This document shows positions 1 through 8,062 of a stretch of DNA of 64,000 nucleotides, piece by piece (position 1 is the stretch's first letter; the number at the start of each line of letters is the position of its first letter). The notes under the pieces were generated by a model. It was not told the origin of the DNA and did not search any database. It saw nothing but the letters and a program-made list of their open reading frames with translations. Source of the DNA: Marinomonas aquimarina (GTDB lineage Bacteria; Pseudomonadota; Gammaproteobacteria; Pseudomonadales; Marinomonadaceae); contig NZ_FLOC01000018.1 of assembly GCF_900089755.1 (NCBI RefSeq), positions 32,220 through 96,219 of the forward strand, in the 5' to 3' direction. Position numbers and translations under genes: made by a program.

Positions 1-1
1 C

Positions 2-505
2 ACGGGCTCGGCGGGCACGGCCAGCGCTTCGCTGGACGGCCTGTTCGATTCGGGCTCGCGGGCCTGGAGCTTCCTGCCGCAGATCACGCTGCCCATCTTC
101 CGCGGCGGCGCGTTGCGAGCCAATCTGGACGTGGCACAGGTACAAAAGAGGATCGAAATCGCCAACTACGAGAAGTCTATCCAGGCGGCCTTTGCTGAGG
201 TGGCTGACGGCTTGGCGGGCAAGCGCACGCTTGATGAGCAGATCCGCTCGGAGCAGCTCCTGGTAGCGGCTAGCCAGAAAGCCTACCAACTAGCCGAGCA
301 ACGCTTCCAGGAAGGCGTGGACGACAACCTCACCTTGCTCGATGCGCAACGCACACAGTACGGTGCGCAGCAGACCCTGGTGCGCACGCGCCTGACGCGG
401 CTGAACAACCTCATCCACCTCTACAAGGCGCTGGGTGGCGGCTGGACTGAGCACACGGTGCAATCGGGCGCCACCGGGCAACCATCCGCCCGGTCGCCGG
501 GATAA
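2..505 (+). CDS. Outer-membrane efflux factor (TolC/NodT-like), 3' part
   Basis: The reading frame is open from the window edge and ends in TAA at 503-505, so only about the last 167 residues are present. The stretch LPIFRGGALRANL followed by a long alpha-helical segment (YEKSIQAAFAEVADGL, then AYQLAEQRFQEGVDD and LLDAQRTQY) is the second repeat of TolC-type outer-membrane channels of the NodT lipoprotein class used with RND pumps. The inner-membrane and periplasmic partners would lie upstream, outside the window. The substrate cannot be told from this fragment. The next gene is a MerR regulator 49 bp downstream. Confidence 0.8.
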   Translation, partial: TGSAGTASASLDGLFDSGSRAWSFLPQITLPIFRGGALRANLDVAQVQKRIEIANYEKSIQAAFAEVADGLAGKRTLDEQIRSEQLLVAASQKAYQLAEQRFQEGVDDNLTLLDAQRTQYGAQQTLVRTRLTRLNNLIHLYKALGGGWTEHTVQSGATGQPSARSPG

Positions 506-554
506 GGGCTATGCGCAACGGCGGCGTTCCCCATCGTTGCGCACGGAGAACCGG

Positions 555-941
555 ATGAGGATCGGTGAACTTGCGCGCTTGACGGGCACCCCCCCGGAGA
601 ACATTCGGTTCTACGAGCGGGAGGGCCTGTTGCAAGCCCCGGAGCGGTCACGCAACAACTATCGGCGCTATGGCCCGGCCCATGTCGAACGGCTTCACCT
701 GATTCGCAACTACCGTGCCTCGGGAATCGGCCTGGATGACGTGCGCCGCCTACTGGGTTGGGCACATGAGGGGTTCCTGGAACCTGAGCTGCTAAGGCAG
801 GCTGTCCAAGGCCATCTCGCCTGTGTTGAGGAACGCATGGAGCAACTGATCCAGGTGAAAGAGCACCTGCTCGCATTGGCCCTGCACGGTGCTGCTTCCG
901 CCGGGGCTTCCGAGGATGGACCGGCTCGCGATGGTTCGTGA
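555..941 (+). CDS. MerR-family transcriptional regulator
   Basis: 128 residues. The N-terminus MRIGELARLTGTPPENIRFYEREGLL is a typical MerR winged-helix domain with the RFYEREGLL turn, followed by NYRRYGPAHVERLHLIR and a dimerisation helix. It resembles the CadR/PbrR/CueR group, but the C-terminal metal loop with paired cysteines is absent; only one cysteine, in HLACVEER, is visible. A metal effector therefore cannot be assumed. It lies between the efflux outer-membrane gene and the MFS transporter, on the same strand, and an AT-rich palindrome sits between it and the transporter. It probably controls one or both neighbours (inference). Confidence 0.85.
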   Translation: MRIGELARLTGTPPENIRFYEREGLLQAPERSRNNYRRYGPAHVERLHLIRNYRASGIGLDDVRRLLGWAHEGFLEPELLRQAVQGHLACVEERMEQLIQVKEHLLALALHGAASAGASEDGPARDGS

Positions 942-961
942 GCATCGCATGTCCATATAAC

Positions 962-975
962 TGAATATATATTCA
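962..975. promoter_or_regulatory. 14-bp perfect palindrome before the MFS gene
   Basis: TGAATATATATTCA is a perfect inverted repeat in the 79-bp gap between the merR-type gene and the MFS start at 1021. It is far more AT-rich than its surroundings, and gives a plausible operator and -10 region for the transporter. The bound protein is unknown. Confidence 0.4.
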
Positions 976-1020
976 TGCGTGTAATATTTCCGGCCAGACA
1001 AACGAATAAGAAAGACGCCC

Positions 1021-2202
1021 ATGACCGACCAGAGCATCACGCGCCGAAACATCGGCGTTCTCACCGCCGCGCAGGCGCTCGGCGGCGCCAGCGCGCCCAT
1101 CGTGATGTCGCTGGGTGGGCTGGTCGGCCAGCAGCTTGCCAAGAATTCGGCCTGGATCACCTTGCCCGTGAGTCTGTTCGGCCTGGGTCTTGCCATCGGC
1201 ACCTTGCCTGCCGCCTTCATCATGCGGCGCCATGGCCGCCGCAACGGATACGTGGTGGGGGTCGGCTTCGGCGTGGCCTCGGGCCTGATCGCCGCGTTGG
1301 GCATCATGCTGGCCTCGTTCTGGATCTTCTGCGCCGGCACCTTCCTGGCGGGCTTCTACGGCGCGTATGTGCAGAGCTACCGCTTCGCAGCCGCCGACAC
1401 CGCCGAGGACGCGCTTAAGGCCAAGGCCATTTCCTGGGTCATGGTGGGCGGTCTCGCGGGCGCCATCATCGGGCCGCAGTTGGTGATCTTCACGCGCGAT
1501 GCGGTAGCGGGCACGCCCTACGTTGGCAGCTTCCTCAGCCAGGCGCTGCTGCCGCTGATCGCCTTGCCGATCCTGCTGATGCTGCGCACGCCGAGCCAGA
1601 CCCAGGCCGAAGCAGTCGCCGATAGCGGTCGGACGGTGCTGCAGCTCTTGGCGATGCCGCGCTATCTGCTGGCCGTGGCTGCGGGCGTGGTGTCCTATGG
1701 GGTGATGGCGTTCGTGATGACGGCCGCGCCGGTGGCGATGGTCAACCACGGGCATTCGGTGGACAACGCCGCCCTAGGAATACAGTGGCACCTGCTGGCG
1801 ATGTTCGGGCCGAGCTTCTTCACCGGGCGACTGATGGTGCGCTACGGCAAGGAGCGCGTGACCGCCGTCGGCATGGTGCTGCTCGCCGCCTCCGGGGTGG
1901 TGGCCCTGGGCGGGCTCGGCCTGTCCCACTTCTGGGGCTCGCTGGCGCTGTTGGGCATCGGCTGGAATTTGAGTTTCATCGGCGCCACGGCGATGGTCAC
2001 CGACTGCCACACCCCGGCCGAGCGGGGCAAGGCGCAGGGCATGAACGACTTCTTCGTCTTCGCCGCCACGGCGGCCGTGTCGTTCCTCGCGGGGTCGATC
2101 CTGCACAGCTCGGGCTGGCAAGCGGTCAACTGGATGATCTTCCCGGCCTTGGCGCTGATCTTGGTGCCGCTGCTGTGGCAGGGGCGGTACGGTTGCAACT
2201 GA
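1021..2202 (+). CDS. MFS transporter, C-terminus altered by downstream insertion
   Basis: 393 residues with about twelve hydrophobic segments and the cytoplasmic-loop signature FIMRRHGRRNGYVVG after helix 3, as in the major facilitator superfamily. It should be an inner-membrane permease or exporter; the substrate is not evident. The last residues (WQGRYGCN) differ from the second copy of the gene at 4.9-5.7 kb (WQAARKPALPAPV), and the shared sequence stops exactly at 2182. The original 3' end was therefore probably replaced when the TetR/flavoprotein module entered here. All twelve helices still seem present, so the protein may work. Confidence 0.8.
   Translation: MTDQSITRRNIGVLTAAQALGGASAPIVMSLGGLVGQQLAKNSAWITLPVSLFGLGLAIGTLPAAFIMRRHGRRNGYVVGVGFGVASGLIAALGIMLASFWIFCAGTFLAGFYGAYVQSYRFAAADTAEDALKAKAISWVMVGGLAGAIIGPQLVIFTRDAVAGTPYVGSFLSQALLPLIALPILLMLRTPSQTQAEAVADSGRTVLQLLAMPRYLLAVAAGVVSYGVMAFVMTAAPVAMVNHGHSVDNAALGIQWHLLAMFGPSFFTGRLMVRYGKERVTAVGMVLLAASGVVALGGLGLSHFWGSLALLGIGWNLSFIGATAMVTDCHTPAERGKAQGMNDFFVFAATAAVSFLAGSILHSSGWQAVNWMIFPALALILVPLLWQGRYGCN
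1376..2182. repeat. 807-bp direct repeat, copy 1 (inside MFS gene)
   Basis: Matches 4897-5703 without indels at a constant offset of 3521 bp. The first two thirds are almost identical. Scattered substitutions cluster near the 3' end, for example CCGGGC versus CAGGAC near 1827/5348 and GGGGCA versus GCAGCA near 2024/5545. The two copies bracket the TetR and flavoprotein genes. Confidence 0.9.
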
Positions 2203-2349
2203 CTTGACTTGGGGCATTGATCGAGGACTGGAAGCCGATAAGTGGCCCGTTCCGGCACTACACGACTTGTCTCCACTGCTGAAACTTCGGAAAGCTACTT
2301 TGCCGTTCCACCTTTATTGATGGTCAAAGAGTTGTATGGACAGATGAAT

Positions 2350-2373
2350 TTAGTTAGTTAGTTAGTTAGTTAG
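2350..2373. repeat. Tandem repeat (TTAG)6
   Basis: Six exact copies of TTAG. The stop codon of the minus-strand TetR gene lies inside the repeat. Slippage here would change only the 3' untranslated part unless upstream units are lost. Confidence 0.9.
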
Positions 2374-2950
2374 ATTTATCAAGAAGCAGTTTAACCACGG
2401 CTTTGGCTTTGCGAGCAGCGTGCAGATCTCCAAGAACGTGAGCCTGAATAATCGCCCCTTCAAGCAACATAGCAATTGTTTCAGAGATTTGAACTATCGA
2501 TTCTCTGGACGTTATGACAAGTGAAGTGTGGTGTGTGATCCATCGCAGCATAGCCTCTTTGTTTCGGGCGCAAAGCTTATGTATATCATGATCCGGATTG
2601 CTGAATTCGGCGCTGACATTAATGAAATAACAACCCAAGAAAAGTGGCTTGGATTGATCGAGACCCTGAAACAGATCGTCAAAAGCATCAAGCATGGCAT
2701 ACAAGGCGTCCCTACCTGGCGTCGCTTCGTGCAAACGCAAATCGAGCCAAGAGAAATACTGCTGATCACAATATTCGACGGTCGCAGCAATTAGATCTTC
2801 CTTGCTGGAGAAATGGTTATATAGCGTTTTCTTGGCAATGCCGGACTCTTCAAGTACCCGATTGATGCCAACAGCATGAATGCCGTACTTATAAAAAAGG
2901 TTAAAGGCAGTTGCGACTAACTGTTCTTTTTTGTCCATGATGTTATTCAT
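2366..2950 (-). CDS. TetR/AcrR-family repressor
   Basis: 194 residues. The N-terminal helix-turn-helix reads AFNLFYKYGIHAVGINRVLEESGIAKKTLYNHFSSKEDLI in effect (residues about 15-53), the standard TetR DNA-binding domain. The rest is an all-helical ligand-binding domain of unknown ligand. It is divergent from the flavoprotein gene at 3061, and two copies of a GAGAC-N6-GTCT dyad lie in the shared promoter, so it probably represses that gene and itself. GC content is clearly below that of the flanking MFS copies, a sign of separate origin. An in-frame ATG 12 bp downstream (2938) is an alternative start. Confidence 0.88.
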   Translation of the reverse strand: MNNIMDKKEQLVATAFNLFYKYGIHAVGINRVLEESGIAKKTLYNHFSSKEDLIAATVEYCDQQYFSWLDLRLHEATPGRDALYAMLDAFDDLFQGLDQSKPLFLGCYFINVSAEFSNPDHDIHKLCARNKEAMLRWITHHTSLVITSRESIVQISETIAMLLEGAIIQAHVLGDLHAARKAKAVVKLLLDKSN

Positions 2951-2976
2951 CGTTGTGAGGATTCATACGCGACATG

Positions 2977-3030
2977 TTGACACAAGGAGACAGGGTTGTC
3001 TACAATCCCTCAAGGAGACCGATCTGTCTC
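2977..3030 (+). promoter_or_regulatory. Promoter with two TetR-type operators
   Basis: TTGACA at 2977-2982 and TACAAT at 3001-3006 are separated by 18 bp, a strong sigma-70 promoter for the flavoprotein gene. An inverted repeat GAGAC-N6-GTCTa (2987-3002) fills the spacer, and a perfect one, GAGAC-N6-GTCTC (3015-3030), lies just downstream. The two sites are 28 bp apart. Binding by the adjacent TetR protein would block RNA polymerase; the protein-site link is inference. Confidence 0.7.
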
Positions 3031-3060
3031 TTTCTTTGCAATTTCCTTGAGGCTTCTTTT

Positions 3061-4515
3061 ATGAACACGACAACAGCGGCTTCCGCACAACAGCCCTCCG
3101 TCATCTATGATCTAGTCACGATAGGTTCCGGTTCGGCGGCTAGAGCCGCAGCGAACGAAGCACGTAGGCTCGACAAAACAGTCGCCATGATCGAACAGGG
3201 GTTGGCAGGAGGGACCTGTCTCAATGTAGGATGCGTTCCTTCAAAGACGTTGCTTGCGGCGGCTTCTGCTCGCATGTCTGCTGCGCATGGGAAGTTCCCA
3301 GGTATAGCGACCTCGGCCGGGCCTGTCGACTTGTCTTTGCTTGTCAGAGATAAAGATCAAATGATCGGGCACTTCCGGCAGTCTTTCCATGTACAAGCAC
3401 CCAAGGATGCAGGTATTGCGGTATTTCGCGGCAAGGCGACCTTTGTAGCGTCAGATGAGCCAGATATCGTAGCGCTCGTCGTCGCGGACTCAGACGGAAA
3501 CACAAACCTGGTGTACGCCAAGCAGGTACTGATCGCCAGTGGGGCAGCGCCATTCATTCCTTCCATTCCTGGCCTCAGTGAGGTGGACTTTCTCACTTCC
3601 GGCTCGGCCATGTCCCTTGAGCAGGTGCCTGAGTCCATGCTGGTCGTCGGCGGCAATGCGATCGGTCTGGAGCAAGGTCAATTGTTCGCTCGACTGGGCA
3701 GCAAGGTTGAAGTGGTCGAGATAGCTCCTCGAATTGCACCGTTCGAGGATCCCGCGATTTCTGCGGCACTGGAGCAGGCGCTGTCAGCGGAGGGCATCAT
3801 GTTCCATACTGGCGCCAATCTGACAAACGTCGTACCACACGAGAGCGGGGTGCTTGCAACTGTCGTCGCCGAAGGACGTACTCAGCAAATTTTCGCCCAT
3901 AAGATTCTCATAGCGACGGGGCGCCGTCCGGCAACTGAAGGACTCAACTTGGATGCTGTCAATGTGTCCAGGGGCGATCGAGGCGAAATAATTGTGGACG
4001 AACATCTGCGAACCTCAAATCCTCGCATCTGGGCAGCGGGCGATGTCACTGGTATGGCTCAATTAGTGTATGTCGCTAGTGCGCAGGGGACCGTGGCCGC
4101 GAGCAATGCTCTGGGCAACGAGCCTCGGTCCCTAGACTACACCGCCTTGCCCCGCGTCATTTTCACGTCGCCCGAGATGGCTGCTGTCGGCATGACTCCT
4201 ATGCAGGCTGAGGCGGCCCAAATTGCCTATGATGTTCGTGAAATTCCGGTTTCCTTTGTTCTACGTGCTATTGTAAGTCGTCACGACAAAGGGATAATCA
4301 AGATGATATCCGAGCGTGAGACAGGAAGGATTCTGGGTATTCATATGGTAGGCGAATCTGCTGGAGAGGTTATTGCAGCTGCAACCTATATTATCTCCGC
4401 AGGACTTACGGTTGACCAACTTGCAAAACAGTGGTCTCCGTACTTCACTATGGCGGAGTCGCTTAAAAACGTAGCAAGCAGTGCGCCAACTTTGGAAGAT
4501 TCGGCTAATGGCTAA
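3061..4515 (+). CDS. FAD-dependent pyridine nucleotide-disulfide oxidoreductase (MerA-like, no terminal cysteines)
   Basis: 484 residues from the ATG at 3061, preceded by TTGAGG. The FAD-binding start (VTIGSGSAARAAANEARR) is followed by the redox-active motif GGTCLNVGCVPSK, a second Rossmann fold (MLVVGGNAIGLEQGQLFARLGSKVEVVE), the FAD motif IWAAGDVTG, and a C-terminal dimer domain. This is closest to the mercuric reductase / dihydrolipoamide dehydrogenase group. Two features argue against true mercuric reductase: there is no N-terminal metal-binding domain, and the C-terminus (SSAPTLEDSANG) lacks the paired cysteines that deliver mercury. It is likely a cytoplasmic NAD(P)H-dependent disulfide or quinone reductase under TetR control. 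Confidence 0.82.
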   Translation: MNTTTAASAQQPSVIYDLVTIGSGSAARAAANEARRLDKTVAMIEQGLAGGTCLNVGCVPSKTLLAAASARMSAAHGKFPGIATSAGPVDLSLLVRDKDQMIGHFRQSFHVQAPKDAGIAVFRGKATFVASDEPDIVALVVADSDGNTNLVYAKQVLIASGAAPFIPSIPGLSEVDFLTSGSAMSLEQVPESMLVVGGNAIGLEQGQLFARLGSKVEVVEIAPRIAPFEDPAISAALEQALSAEGIMFHTGANLTNVVPHESGVLATVVAEGRTQQIFAHKILIATGRRPATEGLNLDAVNVSRGDRGEIIVDEHLRTSNPRIWAAGDVTGMAQLVYVASAQGTVAASNALGNEPRSLDYTALPRVIFTSPEMAAVGMTPMQAEAAQIAYDVREIPVSFVLRAIVSRHDKGIIKMISERETGRILGIHMVGESAGEVIAAATYIISAGLTVDQLAKQWSPYFTMAESLKNVASSAPTLEDSANG

Positions 4516-4601
4516 ATCTTATTATTACTATGCGCTTAAATTTCAAGGGATCGTTTCAGGGTAAAGTTTCCTGATGTGAGCATGTTTGAGTTTTTTGCTA
4601 T

Positions 4602-4635
4602 GGCGGGATCGCTCAATGGGCTTCCCGCCTTTTTT
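4602..4635 (+). terminator. Rho-independent terminator after flavoprotein gene
   Basis: GGCGGGA and TCCCGCC form a 7-bp stem around a 14-nt loop, followed by six T residues, about 90 bp past the stop codon. Confidence 0.8.
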
Positions 4636-4896
4636 GTGGTGAATCATTAAAGAATTTGCCGATCTTGAATATATGCATAAAAACTCAGGGGGTGCCGTTC
4701 AGTCTGTTGACGAGAAAGATAGGATTCTTTTACTGAGAAATTCCCGTCAGAACTTCAATTTATCTTCTCTAAATTTGAAAGGTTGTCAGGCAATTCATGC
4801 GCGATGAGTAGACACGCTGGCCTGCTTCAGTGCCCCCGAGTACTGCGACCAGAAGAAAAGGGGTTATTCGTTTCATAGTTCGATTTCCTGCTGTGG
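4636..4896. other. AT-rich gap up to the second MFS copy
   Basis: No gene, promoter or repeat is recognised here. The composition is lower in GC than the flanking ICE sequence and similar to the flavoprotein gene. The junction with the MFS repeat is at 4897 and shows no obvious insertion-sequence ends. Confidence 0.6.
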
Positions 4897-5703
4897 GCTA
4901 CTGCTTCGCAGCCGCCGTCACCGCCGAGGACGCGCTTAAGGCCAAGGCCATTTCCTGGGTCATGGTGGGCGGTCTCGCGGGCGCCATCATCGGGCCGCAG
5001 TTGGTGATCTTCACGCGCGATGCGGTAGCGGGCACGCCCTACGTTGGCAGCTTCCTCAGCCAGGCGCTGCTGCCGCTGATCGCCTTGCCGATCCTGCTGA
5101 TGCTGCGCACGCCGAGCCAGACCCAGGCCGAAGCAGTCGCCGATAGCGGTCGGACGGTGCTGCAGCTCTTGGCGATGCCGCGCTATCTGCTGGCCGTGGC
5201 TGCGGGCGTGGTGTCCTATGGGGTGATGGCGTTCGTGATGACGGCCGCGCCGGTGGCGATGGTCAACCACGGGCATTCGGTGGACAACGCCGCCCTAGGA
5301 ATACAGTGGCACCTGCTGGCGATGTTCGGGCCGAGCTTTTTCACAGGACGACTGATGGTGCGCTACGGCAAGGAGCGCGTGACCGCCGTCGGCATGGTGC
5401 TGCTCGCCGCCTCCGGGGTGGTGGCCCTGGGCGGGCTCGGCCTGTCCCACTTCTGGGGCTCGCTGGCGCTGCTGGGCATCGGCTGGAACTTCAGCTTCAT
5501 CGGCGCGACGGCGATGGTCACCGATTGCCACACCCCGGCCGAGCGCAGCAAGGCGCAGGGCATGAACGATTTCTTCGTCTTCGCCGCCACGGCGGCCGTG
5601 TCGTTCCTCGCGGGATCGATCCTGCACAGCTCGGGCTGGCAGGCGGTCAACTGGATGATCTTCCCGGCCCTGGCGCTGATCCTGGTGCCGCTGCTGTGGC
5701 AGG
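4897..5703. repeat. 807-bp direct repeat, copy 2
   Basis: Second copy of 1376-2182. It carries the same MFS region from about residue 119 onward and continues into what looks like the native 3' end of the gene. Confidence 0.9.
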
Positions 5704-5738
5704 CCGCGCGAAAGCCGGCGCTGCCAGCTCCGGTCTGA
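4897..5738 (+). pseudogene. 5'-truncated MFS transporter copy
   Basis: The reading frame is open from 4830 and encodes residues equivalent to about 119-393 of the transporter at 1021, ending LLWQAARKPALPAPV. The first four membrane helices are missing. The sequence upstream of 4897 is unrelated, so this is taken as a remnant and not a working gene. Recombination between the two repeats would rebuild one complete MFS gene with this C-terminus and delete the TetR/flavoprotein module. Confidence 0.75.
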
Positions 5739-5784
5739 TCGGAGCGGTGCAAGAGGCGCTCCGCGCAGTGGGTCGCCTCGGCCG

Positions 5785-6288
5785 CTACAGCACCTGCTTC
5801 CACTGGCGCAGCCTCGACAGCGCGTCGTCGTAGGCGGTGGAGGTGAAGAACTGGATCTTGCGCCCGAGGGTCTTCATCGGGCTCAACGCGGGATCGAAAA
5901 GCGAGGCGTTCGAATGGTGCGCCACGCAGTCGAGCACCCGGTCCTGTCCCTCCGTGAGCATGGCTTCCAGCTCGCGAAGGTCTCTGCCCGCGAAACGGCG
6001 CTGGAAGCCGGCAGAAAGACGCTCGGCCCGCTGCGCCATCGCACTCGGCGAGTAAAAGGACGCCGAAGGTCCAGGCGTCCGATCATGCGCGAACTGCAGG
6101 ATCATCGTGTTCCAGACGATGACGTCCACCAGGACCATCGCAGCGTTGGTATGCAGGCGCGGCTCCTGCCAGATCATGGCCGTGTGCCGGTAGTGGCTGG
6201 CGGGAATGGTGGCAGCTTCTACCCCGAGCTTTCGGTGGCTGGCGCGAACCTTGTCAAGGAGTTCCTGCTTCGTGGTTGGTAGTTTCAT
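5785..6288 (-). CDS. ClbS/DfsB-like four-helix protein
   Basis: 167 residues starting MKLPTTKQELLDKVRASHRKL, the usual opening of the ClbS/DfsB (DUF1706) group of small helical-bundle proteins. Later conserved-looking parts include VLVDVIVWNTMILQF (the conserved helix with a histidine/tryptophan region) and a C-terminal SRLRQWKQVL. Members of the group include the colibactin self-resistance protein ClbS and a DinB-like stress protein; the substrate here is unknown. It is convergent with the truncated MFS copy. Identification is by N-terminal pattern and overall length only. Confidence 0.6.
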   Translation of the reverse strand: MKLPTTKQELLDKVRASHRKLGVEAATIPASHYRHTAMIWQEPRLHTNAAMVLVDVIVWNTMILQFAHDRTPGPSASFYSPSAMAQRAERLSAGFQRRFAGRDLRELEAMLTEGQDRVLDCVAHHSNASLFDPALSPMKTLGRKIQFFTSTAYDDALSRLRQWKQVL

Positions 6289-6469
6289 TCGGGATTTCTA
6301 TTTCATCGAGACAAGGCTCGATAACCGGCGTGTCAGATATTCATCAAGTCACCAGCGCAATTACCTTGGATTGAGGAAAAGCGCTTGCCTCACCGCTGCG
6401 CTGGCGGCGCCGAGGGCTTGTGCATGATGAAGCGGGACATGTCGGTGATTTCCTGTTTGCGGATTTACG

Positions 6470-7012
6470 TTACTGCTGAAGCTGCTTCTGCATGGTGTTG
6501 TGGTTGTAGTAGTCGCTGGCATAGACAATCTTTCCGTTCGAAACACGGAAGAAGCTCGCGCCGAAATAACTGATGGTCGAACTGGAGGGCGACGTCCCGC
6601 CATTGCTGTTCTTGGTGGCGGTGAATTCCCACTCGATCGCCACACCATCGCCGGAGGCAACCGGCTGCGAACGGATTTTCATTTTTCGGTCGGGCAGGAT
6701 TTTCATCAGAAACTGCGAGACTTCGGTAATGGCTTGAGGCCCAGTGCGGGACGCTTCATTGCTGGTATTGAAATAGACGACGTTGGAATCGAGCACTTTT
6801 TCCATCGCGTCGGTTCGCCCGCCATTCCAGGCGTCAAGGTATTGCCGGACCACCTTCACGTTCTCTGGCTCATCTGCCGCCTGCGACGTGACGCTATAGG
6901 CGAGTGAAGCCAGCCCGAGGAATATCGCTCCCAAAGCCTGCACCGGACGGCAGCGCAAGCCGTCTGAAGAACGAAGGGGCCTGAATGACAGGGCGTGCTG
7001 CATGTTGTTCAT
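6470..7012 (-). CDS. Secreted NTF2/SnoaL-like protein
   Basis: 180 residues from the ATG at 7012, which has GGAG 10 nt upstream. A hydrophobic segment ending in AYSVTSQAADEP (residues about 24-47) looks like a signal peptide cleaved near SQA-AD. The mature part (VKVVRQYLDAWNGGRTDAMEKVL, then GVAIEWEFTATKN and YFGASFFRVSNGKIVYASDYYN) has the cone-shaped NTF2-like / SnoaL pattern seen in polyketide cyclases and ester-binding proteins. It should be periplasmic. It is divergent from the GntR regulator at 7212 and shares a 199-bp promoter region with an 8-bp inverted repeat, so it may be that regulator's target. Confidence 0.7.
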   Translation of the reverse strand: MNNMQHALSFRPLRSSDGLRCRPVQALGAIFLGLASLAYSVTSQAADEPENVKVVRQYLDAWNGGRTDAMEKVLDSNVVYFNTSNEASRTGPQAITEVSQFLMKILPDRKMKIRSQPVASGDGVAIEWEFTATKNSNGGTSPSSSTISYFGASFFRVSNGKIVYASDYYNHNTMQKQLQQ

Positions 7013-7124
7013 GGTCGAAATACTCCAAAAGGTGTTGAAAAAAATCCCGCTCGCACGGGCGTGGTGGAAAATCGCATGTCGCGCGCAACGAAGCACAGGC
7101 CGTCGGCAATTGCTCTTTTGTCAA

Positions 7125-7147
7125 ATACATAGAATCATCCTATGTAT
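7125..7147. promoter_or_regulatory. Candidate GntR operator
   Basis: ATACATAG and CTATGTAT form an 8-bp perfect inverted repeat separated by 7 bp, in the region between the NTF2-like gene and the GntR gene. Its position, 65 bp upstream of the regulator start, fits an autoregulatory site that also controls the divergent gene. Confidence 0.55.
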
Positions 7148-7211
7148 AAGGCCTGAGTTGCTACAATCGAGGTCCGATGGGCTCCCGTCTCTACGTCATT
7201 TGAGAACCGCG

Positions 7212-7907
7212 ATGAATAACCGCTTCACACTCCCACAGGCGCCGCGGCGTTCGCTCGTCGATTCGACGATTGAGCTGATCCGCGGCCAGATCGAGGGAGG
7301 CGCCTGGAAGGTCGGCGAGCGCATCCCCAGGGAGCAGGAACTGGCCGAGATGCTGGAGGTTGGCCGCAACACGGTGCGGGAAGCCATTCGCGTGCTCTCG
7401 CACGGCCAGGTCCTGGAAGTCCGCCAGGGTGATGGCACCTACGTGCGAACCAATATCGATCCGGCCGAGGTCATGCGCCGTGTCGGGCGTTCCGGCTTGC
7501 GAGAGCACTTCGCGTTGCGCTGCATGCTGGAAACCGAGGCGGCCAGGTTGGCCGCGGTGCATCGGTCCAAGGCGGACGTTGGGCTGCTGCGCCGACTGTT
7601 GAAGGCCCGCGGCGAGCAGGAGCAACACGCATCGAGCGCGGCCTTTGCCGAGGCCGATACGGCTTTCCACTGCGCGATCGCCGGGATGTGCGGCAACGGC
7701 GCGCTGGCTGAGCTGTACCGCTACTTCGCGAACTCGGTCCGCATGAACACGCTGACTGCGCTGAAGGACAAGGAACTGCCCGAGCCGGGTCTCGCGACCC
7801 ATGAGGCGATCGTGGATGCTATCGAGCGCCAGGATGGAGAAGCAGCTGCGGCGGCTGTGCGGAACGTGGTCGCTCCGCTGATTGCGGCACTTGAGAAATC
7901 GGGTTGA
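7212..7907 (+). CDS. GntR-family (FadR/FCD subfamily) regulator
   Basis: 231 residues from the ATG at 7212. The N-terminal winged helix contains KVGERIPREQELAEMLEVGRNTVREAIRVLSHGQVLEVRQGDGTYV in effect (residues about 31-77), the classic GntR domain. The C-terminal half is helical with the FCD-type pattern (FALRCMLETEAARLAA, DTAFHCAIAGMCGN, THEAIVDAIERQDGEAAAAAV), in which D/H residues usually hold a metal and carboxylate ligand. The divergent NTF2-like gene is the likely target. An upstream in-frame extension to 7002 overlaps that gene and lacks a good start. Confidence 0.85.
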   Translation: MNNRFTLPQAPRRSLVDSTIELIRGQIEGGAWKVGERIPREQELAEMLEVGRNTVREAIRVLSHGQVLEVRQGDGTYVRTNIDPAEVMRRVGRSGLREHFALRCMLETEAARLAAVHRSKADVGLLRRLLKARGEQEQHASSAAFAEADTAFHCAIAGMCGNGALAELYRYFANSVRMNTLTALKDKELPEPGLATHEAIVDAIERQDGEAAAAAVRNVVAPLIAALEKSG

Positions 7908-8062
7908 TCCGAGCGCGACTCCCGCGCTGGCAATGCCGCTTTCCATCGAGCAGCCGGTCGCCGGCCCCGTTGATCGGAACGCGGGTTGTTTCCCGGAGAG
8001 CACGCGGTAGCCGGTCCTCATGGATAGGCCCTTGGTGCGCTACAGCGACCGGACGGTGCTGT

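Noticed and set aside
555..941. CueR acting on the DUF305 promoter
   Set aside because: The C-terminal Cys-X7-Cys loop needed for copper sensing is not present in this MerR protein.
2350..2373. Phase-variation tract
   Set aside because: (TTAG)6 includes the TetR stop codon, so unit loss or gain mostly changes the 3' untranslated region; no frame switching of a gene is expected.
3061..4515. Mercuric reductase (merA)
   Set aside because: The terminal cysteine pair and the N-terminal heavy-metal domain are missing, and no merT, merP or merR neighbours are seen. Called a MerA-like disulfide reductase only.
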